From contig JAHDHW010000040.1 in assembly GCA_020631105.1 (NCBI GenBank), forward strand, positions 1,889 to 35,925: 34,037 bases of DNA, written 5' to 3'. Positions 6,740 through 13,552 of this stretch are shown here, in pieces (positions within the stretch are counted from its first letter, which is position 1; each line of letters begins with the position of its first letter). The stretch comes from Saprospiraceae bacterium. GTDB lineage: Bacteria; Bacteroidota; Bacteroidia; Chitinophagales; Saprospiraceae. Below the pieces are notes generated by a model that searched no databases, was not told the origin of the DNA, and saw only the letters and a list, made by a program, of their open reading frames with translations. The position numbers and the translations under genes were made by a program.

Positions 6740-7051
6740 TTAGACTGTTTGAGTTTTGAGGTCGTCCATAAACTGCATTAATGCTGCATTTGCATAAGGC
6801 CCATATGCTGAAACTACAGTCCCTTTAATTTGGTCATTACAATTAACTGCAAATACAATTGAATTATCTGAAGGGTTGGTCATTCCTTCGAAACGATACT
6901 GTTCGTCAATAACGACTTGTTCGCTATTGTATTCCTTTTTGTTTTGCAGGCATATCAATCGATGGTCGTCAAATTTAAAGGTATGATGGTAGCCCCTTTG
7001 ATTTAAATCATTGGTTGCTTCGACCATGGTGGAATATTTATATCTATTCAT
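6740..7051 (-). CDS. Small conserved cytosolic protein of unknown function
   Basis: This 103-residue protein has no signal peptide. It resembles a family of about 90-110-residue Bacteroidota proteins with an N-terminal Y-x-x-M/V-x-E-A-x-x-D-L-x-x-R-G-Y segment, a central YRFEGMTNPSDNSIVFAV and a C-terminal KGTVVSAYGPYA. Such proteins are sometimes labelled 'phosphoribosylpyrophosphate synthetase' in databases. The length and lack of a PRPP motif make that name untrustworthy, so I leave the function open. It lies between the DUF4199 gene and the coiled-coil secreted protein in one probable operon. Confidence 0.7.
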   Translation of the reverse strand: MNRYKYSTMVEATNDLNQRGYHHTFKFDDHRLICLQNKKEYNSEQVVIDEQYRFEGMTNPSDNSIVFAVNCNDQIKGTVVSAYGPYANAALMQFMDDLKTQTV

Positions 7052-7062
7052 TGTGGATACTT

Positions 7063-7599
7063 TTATGCGTTTACATTTTCATTCACTTCTCCGTTTTTTA
7101 GAAACTGTAAAGTGATGAAAGTCATAATCATTCCGTAAACAAAGGTTTCAATGAATATTAAGGCGCCGACGACTGCGGTAAGACCAAATTCTCCACCATC
7201 AATATTAAATTTTTGGAAAGCTAAACTATCGGCAAGGCCATAGGATAATAAACTTGCGACCAATAAAACAGTAGCACTGACCAGACTAATGAAAAGCCCA
7301 TAAGCCATGCCAGAGCGGAAAGTATAGGCTTTGCCTAAACGCTCCTTTTGACTATTTAATCCATATATTAATATACCCAGAAGAATAAAATATTTTAAAT
7401 ATTTCACCCCAACTGAATCTTCAAAGCCAAGGGCATTAATGGTAAGGAGGTATATGGACATTGCTGCTCCACCAATTAGTCCCAGACGAAGCCCATTGCC
7501 ATAAAAATTAAAAGGTTTTAAAAACGGGGTATTCCTATTGGTATTCAGACTTAAGGTGTTTCTCTTGTCTCTAATAATAATTTCTTCTTCGGTAGTCAT
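7063..7599 (-). CDS. DUF4199 integral membrane protein
   Basis: The 178-residue protein has four hydrophobic helices at about residues 35-55, 65-82, 95-120 and 138-165, with the GGxxMSIYLL and FRSGMAYGLFISLVSA segments usual in the DUF4199 family of Bacteroidota. I start it at 7599 because the upstream alternative at 7659 would place the first codons within the dps terminator. It heads a three-gene run. The function of the family is unknown. Confidence 0.75.
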   Translation of the reverse strand: MTTEEEIIIRDKRNTLSLNTNRNTPFLKPFNFYGNGLRLGLIGGAAMSIYLLTINALGFEDSVGVKYLKYFILLGILIYGLNSQKERLGKAYTFRSGMAYGLFISLVSATVLLVASLLSYGLADSLAFQKFNIDGGEFGLTAVVGALIFIETFVYGMIMTFITLQFLKNGEVNENVNA

Positions 7600-7630
7600 T
7601 TTAATATATTTTTCTTGGATTCGTAAGTTT

Positions 7631-7661
7631 AAAAAAAGAGCGGATAGCAAGCTACCCACTC
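7631..7661 (-). terminator. Rho-independent terminator of dps
   Basis: On the minus strand GAGTGGGTAG pairs with CTATCCGCTC around a CTTG loop with one T-G wobble, then seven T. It lies 32 bases after the dps stop, so dps is a single-gene transcript. Confidence 0.85.
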
Positions 7662-7693
7662 GAAAGGGGATTTGTTTATATGTTGATCCTGTT

Positions 7694-8236
7694 TTATGAA
7701 GCTGCTTCTAGTTCAGGCTTTAGTTTATGCGTTGCCCATGCATCAAGCATCCAGGATTTTTTCTCTATTGCTTCTAAGAAGCCTCCGATCATATCGATGG
7801 TTCCTTCATCTGTGATTTCGTCTGCTTTCTTGATTACATTCCGCATATTGGCGATTAGGATTCTGTGATTATCAAGAGTAGTTAAGATCATTTCACGATC
7901 CTCGTCAATCAAGGTAGCTTCCTCAATGTCCGCTATTTCAAGATAATCAGACATGCGGCTTAAAGGACGATGGCGTAATGTCAAAATACGTTCAGCAATT
8001 TCATCAATTTTTAATCTGGCATCATTATATAATGCTTCGAACTGCGCATGTAAGTCAAAGAAATTCTCGCCAGAAATATTCCAATGGAAATTTCTTAGGT
8101 TTTGGTAATACACGGTATAGTTACTTAAAAGGGTGTTTAATTCACCGACTACGTTTTGTAATTTTTCACGATCGTAACCGAGGTAATCTTTGGGTTTGAA
8201 GTATTTATTATCTGTAAATTCACTAGGTTTATTCAT
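7694..8236 (-). CDS. dps: Dps-family DNA-binding ferritin-like protein
   Basis: This 180-residue dodecamer-forming mini-ferritin oxidises iron with peroxide and protects DNA. The ferroxidase signature is intact: H51-W-N, H63 and E67 in the LHAQFEALYND helix, with D/E residues from RLKIDEIAERI. An N-terminal extension of about 22 residues before the first helix contains several Lys and could aid DNA contact. The gene has a private promoter of the shared ECF-like type 40 bases upstream and its own terminator. Family membership is clear, and transcription from an alternative stress sigma factor is inferred. Confidence 0.95.
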   Translation of the reverse strand: MNKPSEFTDNKYFKPKDYLGYDREKLQNVVGELNTLLSNYTVYYQNLRNFHWNISGENFFDLHAQFEALYNDARLKIDEIAERILTLRHRPLSRMSDYLEIADIEEATLIDEDREMILTTLDNHRILIANMRNVIKKADEITDEGTIDMIGGFLEAIEKKSWMLDAWATHKLKPELEAAS

Positions 8237-8276
8237 TGTTATATTTTATTTAATTATTTATTAATTATTGTGTCGC

Positions 8277-8303
8277 TAGAACGGAGCAACTTGATTTTTG
8301 TTC
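8277..8303 (-). promoter_or_regulatory. ECF-like promoter of dps (conserved copy 2)
   Basis: GAAC-N16-CGTTCTA on the minus strand, embedded in the 13-bp block identical to those at 4124 and 11074. It lies 40 bases upstream of the dps start codon, which implies a leader of about 34 bases. Confidence 0.75.
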
Positions 8304-8321
8304 AGTAGAATTTCTTAGTAT

Positions 8322-8328
8322 CTTTTTA
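8322..8328 (+). promoter_or_regulatory. Orphan CTTTTTAGC -10-like half element
   Basis: CTTTTTAGC matches the divergent -10-like element at 11141, and the dps block sits at the same side of it. Here the preceding GAAC is missing (TCAG stands 16 bases before) and no + strand gene follows except a six-codon reading frame starting at 8365. It may be a decayed divergent promoter. Confidence 0.3.
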
Positions 8329-8399
8329 GCTGAGAGTATACTTTTTTATCCAAGTGTGTGCACTATGGAGAAATTAAAAAAGTAAGTAGAAGTGGTTTT

Positions 8400-9242
8400 T
8401 TAAAATACTAAAACTGGAATCTCGGAGCGGAGAATAATTCGATCAGAGTGCAGATTAGAAAAGATGCGTTCGAAGAAAGGCTCTTCTGAATGTTCGATTG
8501 CTAACCAGTCAATTAACAATTGCTCAGACATATTTTGAATCTCTTTGGCCGAATCAATGTTAGTGACCAGGCTATATTTTAATTGTCTGTAATTATAGAA
8601 ACGCTGCATGGTGTTGACAAGGTGGTTGTATTTTTCAGTAGTACCTTTAGAAGCTTCATCTGCGACTAACATTATATGCAGGTTCGCATTGAGCGCTGTT
8701 GCAATAGTATGGAGCGTCCGTATGTTTTTAGCTTTGCTATCATCGAGTTCCATTACATACAAAATATCCTGGACAGGTTTCCAGCTAAAAGTATTTGGCA
8801 CAACAAGGACTGGAGCATTAATATTTTCTGCTAACCTCGTTTCATAAGTGCCAAACCATTCTCCCAAAGTATGTAATTCATTATTCCCTTCCACAATAAC
8901 CATAAATGGTTTTTCTGTTGCTGCTTTTTGTATCATGGTCTCTTCCGGAAAACCGACCTCAACTTCGTATTCGAGGTTATTGTAAACCTCTCTTGATTTC
9001 ATACAGATTTTCTGGAGTTTTGCCTCCTGTTCTTTCTGAATGGTTTCGATATTGGGAGCAGGAGAAATGATGGATGAGTGTGAATTAAAGCTTGTTTCAG
9101 GGATTGTCAATTGAGGCATTTTAGCAATGCCGGATAATAAAGCTGGCTGATCGAGCCGCTTTGCTAGCTGAACACCATAGTGAATGAATGGATTATCCAC
9201 TGTGTAATTATTTATAGCAATGATTATTTTCTGATTTTTCAT
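8400..9242 (-). CDS. Tandem universal stress protein (UspA family)
   Basis: The 280-residue cytosolic protein consists of two Usp domains, about 1-145 and 150-280. The first starts KIIIAINNYTVDNPFIHYGVQLAKRL and ends with the beta-strand LAENINAPVLVVP. The second starts DILYVMELDDSKAKNIRTLHTIA and ends LRSEIPVLVF. The ATP-binding G-x2-G-x9-G-S/T motif is not intact in either half, so it may be a non-ATP-binding type. It is convergent with nothing and sits between the PsbP-like gene and dps on the same strand. No shared promoter element was seen upstream. Confidence 0.9.
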   Translation of the reverse strand: MKNQKIIIAINNYTVDNPFIHYGVQLAKRLDQPALLSGIAKMPQLTIPETSFNSHSSIISPAPNIETIQKEQEAKLQKICMKSREVYNNLEYEVEVGFPEETMIQKAATEKPFMVIVEGNNELHTLGEWFGTYETRLAENINAPVLVVPNTFSWKPVQDILYVMELDDSKAKNIRTLHTIATALNANLHIMLVADEASKGTTEKYNHLVNTMQRFYNYRQLKYSLVTNIDSAKEIQNMSEQLLIDWLAIEHSEEPFFERIFSNLHSDRIILRSEIPVLVF

Positions 9243-9292
9243 GTGTTGATATTTGTCAGTAACTAAAGGGTTAGACTTTTTTCAGCGCTTGT

Positions 9293-9787
9293 TTAAATTA
9301 AGTCTGTATTAGTTTCCAGAATGATGTTGTTTTTTATTTCATTGATCCAGGCTGACTTTTCTATAGGGGCGGTGATTTGTAATTTTACAATTCTGTTTCC
9401 AAGATGAAATAATTTTTCATAGTGGTGATACTTTTCATCCTTGTAACTGATCTCACCGTAGTTACCATTAATTATGCGATAAGTAGTTTGAGTCAGACTA
9501 TCGTTCGGATTCAAGTAGTGATCACAAAGTGTATGGATGCCTTTATCTGAGACACCATACATCCCGTCAATTTTGATGGTCGTCTTGGTGCTATTGTGTT
9601 TTAGGACTAAAGTTTTTTTCTGATCATATACAGGTGTAAAACCATTAGGGTACTTGAAACTGTAGTTGAATTCTTCGTTTATATAATGAGCGAGAGGTTG
9701 TGAGGATAATTGACTTTCGGCTACCGCTTTTTCTCGTAAAAAAAATGGCAGTACTAATAAAACTAAAAAGCTAATGACTATTCGCAT
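9293..9787 (-). CDS. Secreted PsbP-like protein
   Basis: The 164-residue protein has an N-terminal signal peptide (hydrophobic stretch 4-17, possible cleavage near VAES). The start of the mature domain, NEEFNYSFKYPNGFTPVYDQKKTLVLKH, has the 'FSFxYPxxW/F' opening of PsbP-like folds found in many bacterial exported proteins. The rest is beta-rich and ends in a helix (SAWINEIKNNII). The role is unknown. It lies between a terminator-like hairpin after baeRF and the Usp gene, 50 bases ahead of the latter, so the two may be co-transcribed. Confidence 0.65.
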   Translation of the reverse strand: MRIVISFLVLLVLPFFLREKAVAESQLSSQPLAHYINEEFNYSFKYPNGFTPVYDQKKTLVLKHNSTKTTIKIDGMYGVSDKGIHTLCDHYLNPNDSLTQTTYRIINGNYGEISYKDEKYHHYEKLFHLGNRIVKLQITAPIEKSAWINEIKNNIILETNTDLI

Positions 9788-9813
9788 AAGAGTTGATGGT
9801 TAATTTTGAGCAT

Positions 9814-9848
9814 TGAAAAGTCGGCCGAAGTACAAGACTTCGGCTCTA
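9814..9848 (-). terminator. Terminator-like hairpin after the baeRF gene
   Basis: GCCGAAGT and ACTTCGGC form a perfect eight-base stem around a five-base loop. The minus-strand tail is CGACTTTTC, a weak T-run, so termination may be partial. Confidence 0.5.
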
Positions 9849-9873
9849 ATTATTAAAGAATGTTTGTCAGGGA

Positions 9874-11031
9874 TTAGTACCGGTAAATGGCGTTGACTTG
9901 TGCTACAATTCTTGGGAACTCCATACGAGGGATGTTTAGGACTTTACCACCATTGTTATAAGTTGCCATTGCAGCTTTATTCAGCAAACATATGCTGTTT
10001 GCTTGCTTATTCGGATGAATGGATATTTTGTTTGTTGCTTGATCGTATGTTCCCCAGACTGCTTCTGTATTTTTATCAACGAAAATTGTTTTTACTTTTC
10101 CGTTTAAAGCTGCAGGGACTACATTATGAATCGAGAAAGATGCCTCTTCTTCGGCTAACGCTGCTTCAAAAGCATTTCGGATTTCTTCTTTTCGTTGAGT
10201 GAAGTAAGATTTAATTTGATTCCATGCTTTTTCATGGATTAGGACTGGATCATCATTTTCGGGATTACCGGTAATTTTTTCTTCTATTATATTGGAGTAA
10301 TCTGATATGCTTTTGTAAAGCGCTACTTGTTCTTCTGTGGAATAGATGATTAATGGAGCGTTTTCATCAAATAGCATTTTCATTAAACCCTTATCTACGT
10401 CTTCGAAATATTTTTTGACTTGAATATCCTGGATGTCCTTGGCTCCGCCATGACCATGGTAAATTGTGTCGCTACCTCCACTATGATGTTGTAGTACTTT
10501 TTCTCTGTTATCTACACCAATTAGTTCTTCCTTTCCCATTGGGACAAGGTCAGATATTCTGACAGGACTAATACTAAATCTTGTGGCGTCAAAAAATCTA
10601 ACATCATTTTGACTTAGTGCCAGTACAAAGAATCGAGATTCTTCGTTGAGTAGAGAGATTAAATGCCTCAGATAAAACGCTTTATTTACGTAAATGAAAT
10701 CTTTAAAAGATAATGGTACTGTGAAATATTTAAAAGTATTTTTTCCAATGAAAACAGCAAGACCATCTGAGAGGTAATTCCAAAACTCATTATCCGCTAA
10801 TAAATTAAAACCTGCGGATAAATAATCTTGTGCTTGTTGTTTGTTCATCACATGCTCTCCTTGGAGATGTGGATCGGTAAGTTGGCTTACTGCATTCTTT
10901 AGTGCATTCTTAAACTTAAGTTGAAATTTTTCAGATTCACCGGATCGGTCAGTACCAATATATATGGATATTTTTGGATCGTTAGTATTTTGAGTATTCA
11001 GTAGCTTTTTATAATCGTGTTTGGTAAACAT
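9874..11031 (-). CDS. Bacterial archaeo-eukaryotic release factor-like protein (baeRF)
   Basis: The 385-residue cytosolic protein has the baeRF three-part layout: an N-terminal alpha/beta domain (about 1-130), a middle RNase-H-like domain with FFVLALSQNDVRFFDATRF, and a C-terminal L7Ae-like domain whose end, ICLLNKAAMATYNNGGKVLNIPRM...VAQVNAIYRY, is typical of the family. A His/Gly stretch (YHGHGGAKD) lies at the end of the loop region. The GGQ of true release factors is absent. baeRFs are proposed to act on ribosomes or stalled translation. It carries the shared ECF-like promoter and faces a DUF697 gene, so a stress role is inferred. Confidence 0.8.
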   Translation of the reverse strand: MFTKHDYKKLLNTQNTNDPKISIYIGTDRSGESEKFQLKFKNALKNAVSQLTDPHLQGEHVMNKQQAQDYLSAGFNLLADNEFWNYLSDGLAVFIGKNTFKYFTVPLSFKDFIYVNKAFYLRHLISLLNEESRFFVLALSQNDVRFFDATRFSISPVRISDLVPMGKEELIGVDNREKVLQHHSGGSDTIYHGHGGAKDIQDIQVKKYFEDVDKGLMKMLFDENAPLIIYSTEEQVALYKSISDYSNIIEEKITGNPENDDPVLIHEKAWNQIKSYFTQRKEEIRNAFEAALAEEEASFSIHNVVPAALNGKVKTIFVDKNTEAVWGTYDQATNKISIHPNKQANSICLLNKAAMATYNNGGKVLNIPRMEFPRIVAQVNAIYRY

Positions 11032-11078
11032 AAAATTAAGTTTTTAAAGTCAGGAATATGAGTTTCTTGATTCGTCGC

Positions 11079-11105
11079 TAGAACGGGACGTATTTAAATT
11101 TGTTC
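11079..11105 (-). promoter_or_regulatory. ECF-like promoter of baeRF (conserved copy 3)
   Basis: GAAC-N16-CGTTCTA on the minus strand inside the 13-bp block shared with DUF1328 and dps. It lies 47 bases upstream of the baeRF start codon. The -35-like GAAC is part of a perfect nine-base inverted repeat, TTGTTCAAT (11100-11108) and ATTGAACAA (11118-11126), whose other arm is the -35 of the divergent promoter. Confidence 0.75.
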
Positions 11106-11120
11106 AATTTCAATGCTATT

Positions 11121-11147
11121 GAACAATTCTGAGGCTTGACCTTTTTA
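11121..11147 (+). promoter_or_regulatory. Divergent ECF-like promoter of the DUF697-like gene
   Basis: GAAC at 11121-11124, 16 bases, CTTTTTA at 11141-11147 followed by GC. The start codon is 10 bases downstream. The element matches the one at 4167-4193 in sequence, spacing and distance to the start codon. Confidence 0.65.
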
Positions 11148-11157
11148 GCCTAAAAAA

Positions 11158-11691
11158 ATGGCATCAGTAGAAATTCCGATAGACCCGATTCAGAAAGCAG
11201 TGCACCGAAAAGATAACTTCGAAGAAAAGTCCGGGAGTATTATTAAAAAATATTCTTTGATTACCGGTGGAGCCTGCCTATTGCCTTACACTGGGCTTGA
11301 TATTGCTTCAAGTACGCTTACACAAACTTTAATGGTTAGAGAGCTCTGTCAATTGTATAATGTGGAGTACTCAGAGAGGCTAATGAATATTGCCGCATGG
11401 TCCGCGGTGGGAAGTGTTTTGATTAAATTGATCGGAGAACTGGTCACCAATTTAATACCTTCATCAAAATCAAATAAAAAAATCGATTTTACAGGCGCGG
11501 CTATCGGCGCCATTTATACGGCAACGCTTGGAGAATTTTATAAATTGCATTTAAGAGACGGAGGGACTTTAGAAGATGTTTCCGCTTCGGACTTTGTGGA
11601 TTACTTCGTAGCCGAGGTACAGCGAGGGAACCTAAGCATTGATTCATTTACTGATCCTCGTAAGTTGATTAATCAGTTTGTATTGTCCTAG
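11158..11691 (+). CDS. DUF697-like membrane-associated protein
   Basis: The 177-residue protein has two hydrophobic hairpin regions at about 35-60 (GGACLLPYTGLDIASSTLTQTLMVRELCQLYNV) and 80-130. The phrase LxPxxGLDI...T..Q..M.REL..LYNVEY matches the DUF697 core found fused to GTPases or as stand-alone membrane proteins. No GTPase domain is present. The start is fixed because no other Met follows for about 50 residues. It is divergent from baeRF from a shared 126-base control region and ends at a strong terminator. The function is unknown. Confidence 0.7.
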   Translation: MASVEIPIDPIQKAVHRKDNFEEKSGSIIKKYSLITGGACLLPYTGLDIASSTLTQTLMVRELCQLYNVEYSERLMNIAAWSAVGSVLIKLIGELVTNLIPSSKSNKKIDFTGAAIGAIYTATLGEFYKLHLRDGGTLEDVSASDFVDYFVAEVQRGNLSIDSFTDPRKLINQFVLS

Positions 11692-11725
11692 ATAACCGCT
11701 AGTTATCAAGTAGTTATATTGACAA

Positions 11726-11762
11726 GAAACGAGTCACGGATCAATCCATGACTCGTTTTTTT
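11726..11762 (+). terminator. Terminator of the DUF697-like gene
   Basis: AAACGAGTCA pairs with TGACTCGTTT around CGGATCAATCCA and is followed by seven T. It lies 35 bases after the stop codon. Confidence 0.85.
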
Positions 11763-11933
11763 ATGAGATTTGATATCTCTTTAAAAATCCAAAAAGTGTT
11801 TTTGGCGTAGTTCTTGGCTCTTTAATCCTATCAGCTCTCTTTTTAGAATTCCAATATTATAATACGATTTAATGTGTGGCATCCAGAATGCTATTATTGC
11901 TTTCGTATTACCCGTTCATAAAAACTACATAAG

Positions 11934-13445
11934 ATGAATATCAGAACTAGTCATAGGTACTTGTTGCTGGGAGCTTTGTTTGGCCTTTCGTTTCCAGTCA
12001 TGTCTACACTTATCGTTGCTTACCAGTCTGCAGGATTGATTACTTTTTCTTCATTGATTAGTGCACAACAATCTAACCTTTTACTATGGATTATAGACTC
12101 TGCTCCGATTTTTCTAGGAGCCTTTGCCTGGTTGGCCGGTTTAAAACAAGAGAGAGTAAATAGAATTAATAAATCTTTAGAAGCCCGGGTTGAAAAGCAA
12201 ACAATCGGAATTAAGAAAATCAATCAACAATTATTGCTGGAAATCACCGAACGCGAAGTAAAAGAAGTCATGCTCCTCGAAGCGATGGAAGAAGCGAAAC
12301 AAGGCGTAAGGAGTAAGGATCAATTTCTGAGTAATATGAGTCACGAGATCCGGACACCGATGAATGGAATCATTGGAATGACAGATATTCTATTGGGAAC
12401 GGAACTTGATGAACTACAGCATAAATACCTTTCCGCAATTGATTATTCAGCCAAAAATCTCCTCGTAATTATCAATGATATATTAGATCTGTCAAAGATC
12501 AATTCTGAGAAGCTGGAATTAGAACGAGTTAATTTCAATATTTATAATGTACTGGATTCGGTCAGTAAAACATTCGAGGTCAAGATCAAAGAGAAAGCAA
12601 TTGGATTTAATTTCGATGTTGAAGAAGACTTGCCTAGAAAAGTATGTGGTGATCCCGTTCGCGTTAATCAGATTTTACTCAATATTATAGGTAATGCGAT
12701 CAAGTTTACGGAAAAAGGTTCGGTAACTATAAAATGTGGTTTGTTTGAGAAAAACGAAAACCATATCATCTTAAATTTTGCAGTGATTGATACTGGAATT
12801 GGGATCAAAGAAGAAAATATTGATAAAGTATTCGAAAGTTTTTCTCAGGCCAATACTTCAATTACCAGAAAGTTTGGAGGTACGGGCTTAGGACTTCCAA
12901 TCTCTAAAAAGCTAATCGAATTACACGGAGGTACTTTGAAACTGGAGAGTACTTATGGAGAAGGAACCATTTTTTCTTTTAACCTTAAGTTTGGTTACCC
13001 AATTATTGAAGAAGCTAAAAAGGTCCAGCCAGCAGGTGCTCAATTAACCGACCTACAAAAGTCGAAAATTAGAATTCTACTTGCAGAGGATAATAAAATA
13101 AATCAACTGGTAGCTACTAAGTTTTTGGATCGTTTTGGTTTTAAGTCAGACATCGCGAATAATGGACAAGAGGCTATTGATAGAGTTGAAAATCAAGAGT
13201 ATGATCTGATTTTGATGGATGTACAAATGCCGGAAGTTGATGGATTGCAGGCCACCAGAATTATTAAATCCAGCCAGCGAACAAGAAATAAAGATATCAA
13301 AGTTATGGCAATGACCGCTTCTGTGCTTAAGGACGAGGTACAGCGATGCTACGATGCCGGGATGGATGATTATATTCCAAAACCATTCGACCCGGATGAG
13401 CTTTATGCTAAGATCGTAAGCTTGACAGCTGATGTGATCAAGTAA
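11934..13445 (+). CDS. Hybrid sensor histidine kinase with receiver domain
   Basis: The 503-residue inner-membrane protein has two membrane helices (about 9-30 and 49-69) with a very short periplasmic loop and then a coiled coil (about 75-128). A HisKA domain follows with the phospho-accepting His137 in FLSNMSHEIRTPMNG, then a HATPase domain with the N-box NQILLNIIGNAIKF, the D-box DTGIGI and GGTGLGLPIS. A C-terminal receiver domain has the acceptor Asp429 (LILMDVQMP) and Lys in IPKPF. It has no PAS, GAF or extracellular sensor domain, so it must sense through the membrane helices, the coiled coil or a partner. No response regulator gene is adjacent. Confidence 0.93.
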   Translation: MNIRTSHRYLLLGALFGLSFPVMSTLIVAYQSAGLITFSSLISAQQSNLLLWIIDSAPIFLGAFAWLAGLKQERVNRINKSLEARVEKQTIGIKKINQQLLLEITEREVKEVMLLEAMEEAKQGVRSKDQFLSNMSHEIRTPMNGIIGMTDILLGTELDELQHKYLSAIDYSAKNLLVIINDILDLSKINSEKLELERVNFNIYNVLDSVSKTFEVKIKEKAIGFNFDVEEDLPRKVCGDPVRVNQILLNIIGNAIKFTEKGSVTIKCGLFEKNENHIILNFAVIDTGIGIKEENIDKVFESFSQANTSITRKFGGTGLGLPISKKLIELHGGTLKLESTYGEGTIFSFNLKFGYPIIEEAKKVQPAGAQLTDLQKSKIRILLAEDNKINQLVATKFLDRFGFKSDIANNGQEAIDRVENQEYDLILMDVQMPEVDGLQATRIIKSSQRTRNKDIKVMAMTASVLKDEVQRCYDAGMDDYIPKPFDPDELYAKIVSLTADVIK

Positions 13446-13475
13446 TCTGAGATGATTGTTGGGGTGTTGATTTTT

Positions 13476-13489
13476 ACGTCGAGCGACGT
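13476..13489. repeat. Short palindrome upstream of the aminotransferase
   Basis: ACGTCG-AG-CGACGT, a perfect six-base inverted repeat, lies 63 bases before the aminotransferase start codon and 30 bases after the kinase stop. It could be an operator or a small terminator hairpin. No T-run follows. Confidence 0.35.
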
Positions 13490-13552
13490 GATTAAAAGAT
13501 TAGATATTTTCGTATCTTCTCCAACTCTTTTAATTAAATACCCCTCTTGATC

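Noticed and set aside
6740-7051. Phosphoribosylpyrophosphate synthetase
   Set aside because: The protein is only 103 residues with no PRPP-binding motif. The name seems to be a propagated label.
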